DNA from: JAPSGM01 sp036556985 | GTDB taxonomy: Bacteria; Chloroflexota; Limnocylindria; QHBO01 | Length of the DNA: 37,950 nucleotides | Reading direction: 5' to 3' | NCBI GenBank assembly: GCA_036556985.1 | Contig: DATBIK010000051.1 | Location: forward strand, 1 to 37,950 | Part shown: positions 1 to 7,859 of the stretch, piece by piece | How positions within the stretch are numbered: position 1 is the first letter of the stretch | How the letters are laid out: every line of letters starts with the position of its first letter | Translations under genes and position numbers: made by a program | The notes under the pieces: generated by a model | Databases searched by the model: none | Told to the model about the DNA's origin: nothing | What the model saw: only the letters and a program-made list of their open reading frames with translations

Positions 1-184
1 CGCCGGTCAGGGTCAGGACGGCGCGCGAGCCCGCAACGCCCGGGACTTCCGCGATCGCCGCCGCCAGCCGTACTGCGGCCGCCAACGAAGCAGTACGGAA
101 GACTGCGGTGGGACCGCCATGCAGCACGACCCAGTCCTCCACCCCGTCGGCCGCCAGGAAGTCCCGCCAACCCTGCTCGCTCAT
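1..184 (-). CDS. Pterin-4a-carbinolamine dehydratase-like protein, N-terminal part, cut by window edge
   Basis: Only the first 61 codons are visible; the gene runs off the left edge. It starts at an ATG (184-182) whose ATGA overlaps the stop of the upstream SRPBCC gene, so the two are probably translationally coupled. The visible residues (MSEQGWRDFLAADGVEDW, then VVLHGGPTAVFRT, then an Ala-rich helix) resemble the N-terminal fold of pterin-4a-carbinolamine dehydratase-like domains, which in some high-GC bacteria are fused to a glyoxalase/VOC domain. The conserved His residues of the dehydratase would lie beyond the edge, so activity cannot be judged. The family call is from pattern memory and is tentative; the reading frame itself is well supported by the coupling. 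Confidence 0.45.
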   Translation of the reverse strand, partial: MSEQGWRDFLAADGVEDWVVLHGGPTAVFRTASLAAAVRLAAAIAEVPGVAGSRAVLTLTG

Positions 185-615
185 GCCCGCTCGTCCACGG
201 GCGCGAACAGCCCCGCCAGGCGGCCCAGGACATCCTCCCAGCCGATTCGGATGTTCGCCGCGTGGTCGTCGACGTCCTCCAGCTCGTGGACGAGGGTCAG
301 GCGCGTGCCGGCGGCGCTCGGCTCGAGGGTGACACGGACCGGCTCCTCGACATGGGGAACACCGCGGGTCAGCCAGATCCAGGTGAAGCCGATGACACGT
401 CCCGGCACCATCTCGGTGTACGTCCCGCGCACGCCGATGCCGACGTCATCGGACTCGATCAGGTACGCGCCCCCGACGCGCGCGTCGGTCTGGTATCGGG
501 TGTCGGGCATGTGGGGCCACCACCAGCGAGCCAGCTGCTCGGCATCGGTCAGTGCCTCGAAGACCCGCGACGGCGATGCGGCGATCTCCTGCTCGACGAC
601 GACGCGGTCGGTCAT
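181..615 (-). CDS. SRPBCC (AHSA1/START-like) domain protein
   Basis: A 144-residue protein filling one SRPBCC/Bet v1-like domain. The N-terminal strand and helix (VEQEIAASPSRVFEALTDAE), followed by ARWWWP, and the C-terminal stretch GTRLTLVHELEDV, then a long final helix with a GW pair, match the activator-of-Hsp90-like family. These proteins form a hydrophobic ligand pocket; members act as small-molecule binding or co-regulatory proteins, and the substrate cannot be read from sequence. The gene starts 7 bp after the ispH stop and ends in an ATGA overlap with the next gene, so it belongs to the ispH operon. No signal peptide; cytoplasmic. Confidence 0.8.
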   Translation of the reverse strand: MTDRVVVEQEIAASPSRVFEALTDAEQLARWWWPHMPDTRYQTDARVGGAYLIESDDVGIGVRGTYTEMVPGRVIGFTWIWLTRGVPHVEEPVRVTLEPSAAGTRLTLVHELEDVDDHAANIRIGWEDVLGRLAGLFAPVDERA

Positions 616-621
616 CGGCGC

Positions 622-1515
622 TCAGGCGGCGGCGAGGGCGTAGATGCGGTCGCGGACCTCCTCGAGGTCGACCTCTGGCGTGGAGGTGCCGCCGGTGATC
701 CCGATCCGCGACTTGTCGGCCAGCCAGGACGCCCACTCGGCGGCGAGCTCGTCGGCATCCGCGACGTGGATCGTCTCCGGGCAGACCTCGCGGCACTTCA
801 CCGCGAGCTCCTTCGTGTTCGAGGAGTTCTTCCCGCCCACCACCACCATGGCGTCGACCTCGGCCGCGAGCTTCACGCTGTCGTCCTGGCGGGTCAGCGT
901 CACCGGGCACACGGTGTTGACGACGCGCAGGTCGTGGCATCGGCGCAGGCAGAAGGCAGCGAACTCCTCGAGCTTGTGCGGCAGGATGGTCGACTGCGAC
1001 AGCACGCCCAGCTTCTTCGTGCGCGGCACGCGCTCCCAGGTGGACCGATCCATGTCGTCCACCACGACGTGCTTCTCGCCAGCGTACGAGCGCACGCCTT
1101 TGACCTCGGGGTGGTCCTCGTGGCCGATGATGCAGACGGTGTAGCCGGCCTCGGCCAGCTCGCGCGCGGCCTTCTGCGACTGGAGCACCCAGGTGCAGGT
1201 GGCGTCGATGACCTCCAGCTCGCCGCCGCTCTCCGCCTTGGAGCGCAGCTTGTCCATCTCCGAGGCCGGGACGCCGTGGGCGCGGATGACGAGCGTGCCG
1301 CCCTCGACCTGGTCGGCGAGGTCGGCGGTGCGGATGCCGCGGTCCGAGAGGTCGGCCTTGATGCCGGGGTTGTGGACGAGCTGGCCGAGCGTGGTCACCT
1401 CGTGGCCCTGCTCACGGGCGTGCTTGGCCTTGTCGATCGCCAGGCGCACGCCGTAGCAGAAACCGGCACGCTCGGCGATGCGCACGTCGGGTCGGGCGGG
1501 AGTCGCGGTGGTCAT
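622..1515 (-). CDS. ispH: 4-hydroxy-3-methylbut-2-enyl diphosphate reductase (IspH/LytB)
   Basis: Last enzyme of the MEP isoprenoid pathway: a 4Fe-4S (3Fe-4S in some states) enzyme reducing HMBPP to IPP and DMAPP. At 297 residues it has the usual length. The three cluster cysteines are visible as Cys20 (GFCYGV), Cys107 (DATCTWV) and Cys203 (NTVCPVT). Substrate-binding motifs include LVHNP (His48), IRAHGV (His80), GHEDHPEVKG (His132) and the C-terminal ITGGTSTPE, where most homologues have GASTP. The ATG start lies 10 bp after the plsC stop. The upstream order rluB-cmk, plsC, ispH fits the known cmk/plsC/ispH neighbourhood. Dxs, the first enzyme of the same pathway, is at 12457-14418. Confidence 0.97.
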   Translation of the reverse strand: MTTATPARPDVRIAERAGFCYGVRLAIDKAKHAREQGHEVTTLGQLVHNPGIKADLSDRGIRTADLADQVEGGTLVIRAHGVPASEMDKLRSKAESGGELEVIDATCTWVLQSQKAARELAEAGYTVCIIGHEDHPEVKGVRSYAGEKHVVVDDMDRSTWERVPRTKKLGVLSQSTILPHKLEEFAAFCLRRCHDLRVVNTVCPVTLTRQDDSVKLAAEVDAMVVVGGKNSSNTKELAVKCREVCPETIHVADADELAAEWASWLADKSRIGITGGTSTPEVDLEEVRDRIYALAAA

Positions 1516-1525
1516 CGGTACGAGT

Positions 1526-2206
1526 CTATCGGGATTCCGCGCGATCCTCCGGCGGGCCCCATCGGCCCTGCTGCTCCGGGGGGAGGAGCGCGGCGATCTC
1601 GCGCATCATCCGATCGGTACCGGCCTTCAGCACCGTGCGGTCGAGGTCGTCGCTGTGCGGGAGCCGGAAGGGCGCGCCCACCCGGAAGGTGAGCGGCGTG
1701 CGCCGCGGCCAGCGGCGCCCGCCCTCGAAGATGCGGTGCGTGCCGCTGATGCCCACCGGCAGGACGTCGACGTCGGTCCGCATGGCCAGCAGTGCCGCAC
1801 CCGCCCGGCCCTCGTTGAGGCGCCCGTCGCGGCTGCGCGTGCCCTCCGGGAAGACGGCGAGCGGCCGGCCCGCCTCGAGCACCTGGAACGCGATGCGCTG
1901 CGCGGCTCGGTCCCCTGCGCCCCGCTTCACGAAGAACGCGCCGGCCTGCGTGGCCAGCCAGCCGATGAGCGGCCAGCTCCGCAGCTCGTCCTTGGCCATG
2001 AAGTGGACCACCCGCCCGGTGCGGTGGCCGACCGCCCAGCCCAGCGCCGGCGGGTCGAGGTTCGAGCAGTGGTTCGCCACCACCAGGTAGGCGCCCTGGC
2101 GCGGAACGTTCTCCAGGCCCTCCACCCTCGGTGGGCCGAGCAGCCACAGCAGCCAGCTGGTCATGATCGCCCCGGGGTGGAAGAACCAGGTGCGCAGCCT
2201 ACGCAT
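1526..2206 (-). CDS. plsC: 1-acyl-sn-glycerol-3-phosphate acyltransferase (PlsC family)
   Basis: Transfers an acyl chain to lysophosphatidic acid to give phosphatidic acid at the membrane. The 226-residue product has the diagnostic acyltransferase blocks: NHCSNLDP (His46, Asp51, the HX4D catalytic pair) and FPEGTRS for phosphate binding. A hydrophobic N-terminal stretch (about residues 13-24, MTSWLLWLLG) probably anchors it. I place the start at ATG 2206 because this ATGCGTAG overlaps the stop of the upstream rluB-cmk gene by 8 bp and the protein then has normal length; the open frame extends further upstream but only through cmk. This start lies within one of three copies of the 14-mer CGCATGGACCGATG. 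Confidence 0.93.
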   Translation of the reverse strand: MRRLRTWFFHPGAIMTSWLLWLLGPPRVEGLENVPRQGAYLVVANHCSNLDPPALGWAVGHRTGRVVHFMAKDELRSWPLIGWLATQAGAFFVKRGAGDRAAQRIAFQVLEAGRPLAVFPEGTRSRDGRLNEGRAGAALLAMRTDVDVLPVGISGTHRIFEGGRRWPRRTPLTFRVGAPFRLPHSDDLDRTVLKAGTDRMMREIAALLPPEQQGRWGPPEDRAESR

Positions 2207-3662
2207 GGACCGATGCGCCCGCCGGCAGTCGCTGAAGAATCGCCTCGACGCAGGCGTCCACCGACAGCTCACCGGTATCGAGGACCATCGCGTCCCGGGC
2301 CTGGCGCAGCGGCGCCACCGCCCGCCCCGAGTCGGCGGCGTCCCGCTCCCTGATCTCGACGAGGTAGGTCTCGATACGGTCCGGCCTGCCCATCTGCGCC
2401 GCCCGCCGCGCGGCACGCACCTCCGGGCTGGCGACGAGGAAGACCTTCGGCCTCGCGTCGGGCAGGACCACGGTGCCGATGTCGCGGCCGACCATCACCG
2501 TGTCGTCCTCTTCGGCCACGGCGCGCTGCACCTGGAGCATCTCGTGGCGCACCTCGGCGTGGCGGCTCACCGCGCTCACCGCGCGGTCGACCCGCGGGCG
2601 GCGGGCGGCGAGCGTGACATCGACGCCGTCGAGCAGGACGGTCTCGCGGCGATCCGTTTCCCCGGGGAGCGGCCGCCGAACCTGGATGCGCGCCTCGCGC
2701 GCCAGGCGGCCGAGGGCATCGGCGTCGTCGACATCCACCTCGCCCTCGAGCGCGGCAAGGGTGAGGGCGCGGTACATGAGCCCGGTATCCACGAAGTTGG
2801 CGCCGATGCGCTGGGCGAGCGCGTAGCCCACCGTGCTCTTGCCCGAGCCGGACGGCCCGTCGATCGCGATCCGCAGGTGGCGCGGCCTCGACCGCGGTGC
2901 CGCCGACGGCGGGGCCTCGCCGGTCAGCGCGGCGACCTCGGACGGGCCGAGCGCCCGCCACGCGCCGGGCGCCAGGCCATCCAGCGTCAGCGTCCCGAAG
3001 CGAACGCGGACGAGGCGCGACACGCGCAGGCGCACGGCGGCCAGGATGCGGCGCACCTCGCGCTTGCGGCCCTCCGCCACCCGCAGCCGCAGCCACGCGC
3101 CGCGCTCCCCGGTCTCGCGCTCGATCTCCGGCGGCGGCAGCGCCTCGCGGACGCCGATCAGCCGCGCCGGGCCGTCGCTGAGCGTCACGCCATCGAGCAT
3201 GGCCACGATCTCGTCGGGGTCCGGGGCACGATGGACGAGGACCGCGTACTCGCGCTCCACTCCGTAGCGCGGGTGCAGGAAGCGGTTCGCCCAGGCCCCG
3301 TCGTTGGTGAGCACGAGCAGCCCCTCGGAGTCGACGTCGAGGCGCCCCGCCGGCCACAGCCGCGTGCCCGCCGCCCCTGGCGCGTTGCGCAGGAGCCGGA
3401 CCACCGACCGCCTGCCGCGCTCGTCGCGCGACGAGGAGACGAAGCCGGCCGGCTTGTGGACGGCGAAGTGCAGCGACCGCTCCGCCGGTCCCACCGGGCG
3501 CCCGTCGAGGGTGATGCGGTCGACCGCCGGGTCGGCGGACTGCCCGATGCCGGCGACCCGTCCGTTCACCGCCACCCGACCGGCGGCGATGAGCTCCTCC
3601 GCCCCGCGCCGCGACGCCACGCCGGCGCGGGCAAGGACCTTCTGGAGCCGCTCAGCCGGCAT
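2199..3662 (-). CDS. Fused 23S rRNA pseudouridine synthase (RluB/RsuA family) and cytidylate kinase
   Basis: One uninterrupted 487-codon frame holds two complete enzymes. Residues 1-about 60 are an S4 RNA-binding domain (RLQKVLARAGVASRRGAEEL). Residues about 65-245 are an RsuA/RluB-type pseudouridine synthase with the catalytic Asp109 in GRLDVDSEG. After a short Pro/Ala/Arg linker (about 250-262), residues 263-487 are (d)CMP kinase: P-loop DGPSGSGKST (268-277), VDTGLMYRAL, and GRDIGTVVLPDA. No stop and no good internal ATG or GTG with a ribosome binding site is seen at the join, so I infer a true fusion. The start ATG at 3662 overlaps scpB by 11 bp and is the ATG of a GACCGATG motif. Separate neighbouring rluB and cmk genes downstream of scpAB are the usual arrangement. 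Confidence 0.9.
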   Translation of the reverse strand: MPAERLQKVLARAGVASRRGAEELIAAGRVAVNGRVAGIGQSADPAVDRITLDGRPVGPAERSLHFAVHKPAGFVSSSRDERGRRSVVRLLRNAPGAAGTRLWPAGRLDVDSEGLLVLTNDGAWANRFLHPRYGVEREYAVLVHRAPDPDEIVAMLDGVTLSDGPARLIGVREALPPPEIERETGERGAWLRLRVAEGRKREVRRILAAVRLRVSRLVRVRFGTLTLDGLAPGAWRALGPSEVAALTGEAPPSAAPRSRPRHLRIAIDGPSGSGKSTVGYALAQRIGANFVDTGLMYRALTLAALEGEVDVDDADALGRLAREARIQVRRPLPGETDRRETVLLDGVDVTLAARRPRVDRAVSAVSRHAEVRHEMLQVQRAVAEEDDTVMVGRDIGTVVLPDARPKVFLVASPEVRAARRAAQMGRPDRIETYLVEIRERDAADSGRAVAPLRQARDAMVLDTGELSVDACVEAILQRLPAGASVHA

Positions 3663-4236
3663 CGGTCTCGTCAGTGGGCCCGGTGGCGGCTTCCGAGAGG
3701 GTCGCGGCGGCGGTCGCCGCTGCGGCGTCCGACGAGAGCGGCGGCAGGTCGTCGAGGGAGGTGAGGCCGAACCGTTCGAGGAAGGTGAAGGTCGTGGCGA
3801 ACAGCGCGGGACGGCCGGGCGAGTCGCGCCGCCCGATCTCCGCCACGAGGCGCCGGTGCAGGAGCGAGCGGATGACGTAGTCGGAGTCCACGCCCCGCAC
3901 CCGCTCCACGTCGGCGCGGGTGCACGGCTGGCGGTAGGCGACGACGGCCAGTGCCTCGAGCGCCGCCGGGCTGAGGCGCGCCTCCTCGCGCGCGGCATAC
4001 GCCGCCAGCCGCGCGCCGACCTCCGGAGCCGTGGCCAGCTGCCAGGCGTCATCGTGGCGCTGGAGCCGCAGGCCGCGACGGTCCTCGGCCAGGTCCTCGG
4101 CCAGCGTGGCGAGCGCCCCTTCGGCCTGGAGCGGCGGCACGCCTGCAAGCTGCGCCATCTCGGCCGTGGTGAGCGGTCGCTCGGCGATGAACAGGAGCGC
4201 CTCGAAGAAGGCGCCGAGCTCCTCGGCCACGGTCAT
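3652..4236 (-). CDS. scpB: Segregation and condensation protein B
   Basis: Kleisin-partner subunit that binds ScpA and SMC as a dimer of tandem winged-helix proteins in chromosome condensation. The 194-residue product starts MTVAEELGAFFEALLFIAER and contains the typical segment LSPAALEALAVVAYRQP followed by VRGVDSDYVIRSLL, and an FLERFGLTSLDDLPPL end. A frame extension upstream exists, but the ATG at 4236 is chosen because it forms an ATGA overlap with the scpA stop and has GAGGAGGG just upstream. The C-terminal tail after LPPL is low-complexity (Ala/Thr). Its end overlaps the rluB-cmk start by 11 bp. Confidence 0.95.
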   Translation of the reverse strand: MTVAEELGAFFEALLFIAERPLTTAEMAQLAGVPPLQAEGALATLAEDLAEDRRGLRLQRHDDAWQLATAPEVGARLAAYAAREEARLSPAALEALAVVAYRQPCTRADVERVRGVDSDYVIRSLLHRRLVAEIGRRDSPGRPALFATTFTFLERFGLTSLDDLPPLSSDAAAATAAATLSEAATGPTDETDAG

Positions 4237-5009
4237 GGCCGTCCCTCCTCGGCGAGCGCCGCGAGCAGGATCGGGCCGAACAGCTCGTCCTGCTCGACGG
4301 TCGCCTGGCGCCGACGCACGAGCTCGAGCATGGCGAGCACGGTGACGGTCACCTCGGTTCGTGAGCGGCACGCGGCGAGCACCTGCTGGAGCACGACACG
4401 GCCGCCGGCCGATAGCGCAGTGCGGAGCACGACCAGCTGCATCGCGATCGTCACCTCGCGCGGCACGACCTCCGGCGGCGGCGGCGCCGGCTCGGGGATG
4501 GCCGCCAGGCGATCGAGCGCGGCGGCCAGCAGGCCCACCGGCAGCGGGTCGCTGGGCGCCTCGGGCAGGTCCGACTCGCGCGGTTCGCGGCGGTGCGCGG
4601 GCGCGATCAGGTCCCGCTCGCCCAGGGCACGCGCCGCGTCGCGCAGGGCGCGGTACTCGACCAGCCTCCGACGGAGCTCTTCTTCGTCCGGCTCGTCGGC
4701 GCCTTCCACGGTCGCTCCGACCGGCTCACCGGGGAGCACCCGGCGCGACTTCAGGAGGATGAGCTGCGAGGCGACGGCCACGAAGTCGGCGAGCTGCTCG
4801 GCACCAACGGGATGATGGGCGAGGTGCTTCACGTACGCGTCGGCGAGGTCGGCCAGCGGCACCGTGAGCACGTCGAGCTGGCGCGACTCGATGAGCTGGA
4901 GCAGCAGGTCGAGCGGACCGGAGTACACCTCCAGCCGGACCTCGAAATCGGGCGCAGGGAGCGCGACCCCGGCCGGGTCACGCTCGACGGGGATCGGCTG
5001 CATCGGCAT
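4233..5009 (-). CDS. scpA: Segregation and condensation protein A (kleisin)
   Basis: Kleisin bridging the SMC heads. The N-terminal SMC-neck binding region is clear: FEVRLEVYSGPLDLLLQLIE, then QLDVLTVPLADLADAYV, and ASQLILLKSRRVLPG. The C-terminal winged helix ends with LAMLELVRRRQATVEQDE. Length 258 residues is normal; a Pro-rich linker lies around residues 190-205. Two ATG codons, 5009 and 5003, are possible starts; the first lies 3 bp after the HD gene stop. It is coupled to scpB by an ATGA overlap. Confidence 0.95.
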   Translation of the reverse strand: MPMQPIPVERDPAGVALPAPDFEVRLEVYSGPLDLLLQLIESRQLDVLTVPLADLADAYVKHLAHHPVGAEQLADFVAVASQLILLKSRRVLPGEPVGATVEGADEPDEEELRRRLVEYRALRDAARALGERDLIAPAHRREPRESDLPEAPSDPLPVGLLAAALDRLAAIPEPAPPPPEVVPREVTIAMQLVVLRTALSAGGRVVLQQVLAACRSRTEVTVTVLAMLELVRRRQATVEQDELFGPILLAALAEEGRP

Positions 5010-5012
5010 TGG

Positions 5013-5498
5013 TCAGGCAGCCTCGTCGGCCGCATGCAGGGCGGCCGCGGCGGCCAGATCGCTATCCGGCACGGAGCCCCGGATGAAGGCGGCGGTCCGC
5101 GGTCCGCAGCCGGCGGCCAGCGCCGCCTCGGCGGACAGCTCGGCGTGATGCAGGTAGAGGTGCCACGGGTAGCGCCACGACGAAGGGTCGTCCCGCGCCA
5201 GGCGACGAAGCAGCCGAGGGGCGAACCCCTCGAGCAGGACGCCGCCCACCCGGTGCCAGAGGCGCATCCGCTCCCCCTTGGCGGCGTCGTGCAGGAGCGC
5301 GGCGGCGAGGAGGTCGCGGTCGTCCCAGCCGGCGGCCAGCAGACGTGCCGCCACGTCGAGCCCGTGCCGGCGGTCGGCCACCGGCATCCGCGCGAAAAGG
5401 TCCCCTGCAGCCGGCGTCAGCAGCCCACGGGCCAGCGCCGCGTCATCGGCCGAGACGCGCGCGGTCAGGTGCCCGAAGAACTGCGCCACCCTATGCAC
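5013..5498 (-). CDS. HD-domain protein (putative phosphohydrolase)
   Basis: A 161-residue protein with a recognisable HD signature: RRHGLDVA (His45), then LAAALLHDAAKG (His70-Asp71), the metal-binding pattern of HD-superfamily phosphohydrolases. Later His/Asp-containing helices (YPWHLYLHHAE) would complete the site. Substrate unknown. Start codon is GTG at 5498, in an 8-bp GTGCATAG overlap with the stop of the upstream M50 protease gene, the same arrangement as at plsC; a GTG one codon pair further in (GTGGCGCAG) is an alternative. It sits directly before scpA, but nothing in the sequence ties it to chromosome segregation. Confidence 0.75.
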   Translation of the reverse strand: MHRVAQFFGHLTARVSADDAALARGLLTPAAGDLFARMPVADRRHGLDVAARLLAAGWDDRDLLAAALLHDAAKGERMRLWHRVGGVLLEGFAPRLLRRLARDDPSSWRYPWHLYLHHAELSAEAALAAGCGPRTAAFIRGSVPDSDLAAAAALHAADEAA

Positions 5499-6129
5499 CG
5501 GTCAGCACCCCCGTGATCGCCCGCGCCGCCGCGAACAGCCAGTCCAGCGGCCCGGAGCCGCCACCGTACGACAGGAAGACGAGGAGGAGCAGGACGAGCA
5601 CGCCGTACGGGGCGTAGCGCTGCACGCTGAACGCCCAGCGAGGCGGCAGGAAGGGCAGCACCAGGTTGTACCCGTCGAGCGGCGGGATCGGCAGCAGGTT
5701 GAAGAGCGCGAGCACGACGTTGTAGAAGACGGTCGAGACGAGAACGATGAACACGAACCCGGAGCCGATGCCCAGCAGGCCGGCCAGGTCGGCGACGCGG
5801 AAGACCACGGCCACCGCGACCGCCAGCACCAGGTTGGCGATCGGCCCTGCGGCAGCCACGTAAGCCATCCCGATGCGCCCCGGCCGCAGCGCGTAGCCGT
5901 TCACCGGCACCGGCCGCCCCCAGCCGAAGCCGGCCAGGACGAAGATGATCGCCCCCATGGGGTCGATGTGGCGCGCCGGGTTGAGGCTGACCCGGCCCAG
6001 CGCGCGCGGCCGGTGGTCGCCCAGCGCGTCGGCCGATGCGGCGTGGCTGAACTCGTGGAAGGTGATGCCGGCCACGAGCGCGATCGCCAGACCGATGATC
6101 TCGGCGACGCTGAAGTTGCTGAACAGCAC
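5491..6129 (-). CDS. Site-2 protease family (M50) intramembrane metalloprotease
   Basis: A 212-residue polytopic membrane protein of the short M50/S2P class (YwhC/Rv-type). The zinc motif HEFSHA lies in the first transmembrane helix region (about residues 25-30), and the second motif NLLPIPPLDGYN supplies the third ligand Asp. At least four hydrophobic helices are visible, the last ending VLVLLLLVFLSY. These proteases cut transmembrane segments of anti-sigma factors or other membrane proteins; the target here is unknown and no PDZ domain is present. GTG start at 6129, one base after the PNP stop, with a GGAG-containing leader in the end of PNP. Confidence 0.92.
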   Translation of the reverse strand: MLFSNFSVAEIIGLAIALVAGITFHEFSHAASADALGDHRPRALGRVSLNPARHIDPMGAIIFVLAGFGWGRPVPVNGYALRPGRIGMAYVAAAGPIANLVLAVAVAVVFRVADLAGLLGIGSGFVFIVLVSTVFYNVVLALFNLLPIPPLDGYNLVLPFLPPRWAFSVQRYAPYGVLVLLLLVFLSYGGGSGPLDWLFAAARAITGVLTGA

Positions 6130-6130
6130 C

Positions 6131-7018
6131 TCAGCCCAGCTCCGGCAGCAGCTCGCGAAGGACCTGGACGAGGCGGGCCGCGCCGATCGGGCCCATCTCG
6201 AGCACCTCCTCGTGAGTGACCTCGCCGACCATGTCCGGCGTGGCCTTGTTCGTCACGAGGCTGAAGCCGAGGACCCGCGCGCCCTGGTGCCGCGCGACGA
6301 GCAGCTCGTGGACGGTGGACATGCCCACCGCATCGGCCCCCAGCGTGCGCAGCATGCGGAGCTCGGCGCGGGTCTCGTACGCGGGGCCGGAGAGCATGAG
6401 GTAGACGCCCTGCCGCAGCGCCACGCCGGCCCGCTCGGCGGCGGCCAGCGCGCGGTGACGGAGCTCCGGGTCGAGGGCATCGGTCATCGGCACGAAGCGC
6501 GGCCCCAGGCGGTCGAGGTTCGGCCCGAGGAGCGGGTTCTCTCCGGACAGGTTGATCGTGTCGGTGATGAGCATGACGTCGCCCGGCTCCAAATCCGGGT
6601 TCACGCCGCCCGCGGCGTTGGTGAGCACGACGGTGCCGATCCCCAGGCTCAGGCAGGCGCGCAGCAGGAGTGTCGACTGGCGATGGCTCCAGCCCTCGTA
6701 CGGATGGGCGCGCCCGGAGAGGAGGAGCATCGGCCGGTCGCCGGCCTGGCCGGCGACGAGCTCGCCGGCGTGGCCCTCCACCTCGGAGCCGGGGACGTTC
6801 GGGATGTCGTGGTACGGGACCCGGACACGCGGTTCGGGGTCGAGCAGGTCGACGACGCCGCCCAGGCCGGAGCCGAGCACGAAGACCGCCGACGGCTCGG
6901 TCAGTGCGGGCTCGGCGGCGAGGCGCTCCCGCACCGCGGCAGCGGTCTCCTCGATCCGTCGCTCCAGCTCGGCCCCGTAGAGGCCGTCGGGCAGCGCGCC
7001 CCGGCGGACCTCGGGCAC
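6131..7018 (-). CDS. Purine nucleoside phosphorylase, trimeric (class II) type
   Basis: Phosphorolysis of purine (deoxy)nucleosides to base and ribose-1-phosphate in salvage. The 295-residue protein shows the class II motifs in order: VLGSGLGG (phosphate loop), SGRAHPYEGW, LTNAAGGVNPDL, LSGPAYETRAELRML, and GADAVGMSTVHELLVARH. The base-specificity loop reads SLVTNKATPD with the conserved Asn, which in the family points to 6-oxopurine preference (inosine/guanosine). GTG start at 7018 directly follows the TAG of the PH-SHOCT gene. An MTDA stretch in this gene encodes one of the GACCGATG copies. Confidence 0.93.
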   Translation of the reverse strand: MPEVRRGALPDGLYGAELERRIEETAAAVRERLAAEPALTEPSAVFVLGSGLGGVVDLLDPEPRVRVPYHDIPNVPGSEVEGHAGELVAGQAGDRPMLLLSGRAHPYEGWSHRQSTLLLRACLSLGIGTVVLTNAAGGVNPDLEPGDVMLITDTINLSGENPLLGPNLDRLGPRFVPMTDALDPELRHRALAAAERAGVALRQGVYLMLSGPAYETRAELRMLRTLGADAVGMSTVHELLVARHQGARVLGFSLVTNKATPDMVGEVTHEEVLEMGPIGAARLVQVLRELLPELG

Positions 7019-7846
7019 CTACATCCGCTCCAGCAGCTCGCGCTTCTTGGCGTCGTACTCCTCGGGCGTGATGAGCCCGCGGTCACGGAGCCCAGCCAGG
7101 CTCTCGAGCGTGGCGGTCAGCTTGTCGGCCGGCGAGGCGGGCGCCTGGTCCGGGCCTGTCGGTGCCGGAGCCGGTGGCAGAGGCGGTGGCGCGGGCGGCG
7201 CATCGGCCCCGCCCCGCTCGTGCACCTCGGAGACGCGGTCCGAGCCCGCCCGCGGCGGCATCGGCGCGGCGCGTTGCATCTCGGGTGCGGGCGCGGGGCG
7301 CTGCGCGCGCGGCGGGGCGAGGTCCGGCCGCTCGAGGAGCTCCTTCTGGTTGAGCATGGCGACCTTGAACTGCACCGGGTCGGCGATCATCGGGAAGTCG
7401 GCGACCGACGAGCCCCCGACCTCCTCGGCCGCGGTCAGGATGTCGAGCGTGCCGTAGTTGAAGATGCGTCCGACCCAGCTCTGGATGAGGCGCGCGTCGT
7501 TGATCTTCTCCAGGCTGGAGTCGGACATCGACTTGTTCAGGATGCCCTCGGCGCGCACGACGCGGCGGGTGGTGATGAGCCACTCCTGGTTGCGCCAGTC
7601 CCAGACGATGAAGCCGATCCAGCCCAGCGCGGCCAGCAGCCCGATGAGGGCGACGATGGTGGCCACCCCGTCCACCCCGTCGTTGACGAACGGCTCGGCG
7701 CCGGTGGACAGGAAGATGAGGAAGGCCAATGCCAGGATGGCGACCGCGATCCAGACCCAGGTCCGGGCGAGGACGGCGAACCAGTGCTGGCGGCTCTCGA
7801 AGACGACCTCCTCCCCGCGGCTGAGGAGGTTGCGTGCGTAGCTCAT
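7019..7846 (-). CDS. PH-like membrane protein with C-terminal SHOCT domain
   Basis: A 275-residue protein. Residues about 22-48 and 60-83 are two transmembrane helices (TWVWIAVAILALAFLIFL and ATIVALIGLLAALGWIGF). They are followed by a bacterial PH-like (bPH_2, YdbS/YdbT-like) domain: WLITTRRVVRAEGILNKS, then INYGTLDIL-like strands (actual FNYGTLDILTAAEE). Next is a long Pro/Ala-rich linker (about 175-240) and a 30-residue SHOCT motif at the C-terminus (LAGLRDRGLITPEEYDAKK). SHOCT is a short oligomerisation or ligand-binding module. Function unknown; membrane-bound with cytosolic domains by inference. The ATG start has a GGAG-type site 8-10 bases upstream, after the xerD stop. Confidence 0.85.
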   Translation of the reverse strand: MSYARNLLSRGEEVVFESRQHWFAVLARTWVWIAVAILALAFLIFLSTGAEPFVNDGVDGVATIVALIGLLAALGWIGFIVWDWRNQEWLITTRRVVRAEGILNKSMSDSSLEKINDARLIQSWVGRIFNYGTLDILTAAEEVGGSSVADFPMIADPVQFKVAMLNQKELLERPDLAPPRAQRPAPAPEMQRAAPMPPRAGSDRVSEVHERGGADAPPAPPPLPPAPAPTGPDQAPASPADKLTATLESLAGLRDRGLITPEEYDAKKRELLERM

Positions 7847-7859
7847 CTCATGCTCCGGC

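Noticed and set aside
3663..4148. N-terminal extension of the RluB-Cmk frame
   Set aside because: It lies inside scpB and reads as Arg/Pro-rich sequence; the S4 domain starts at 3662.
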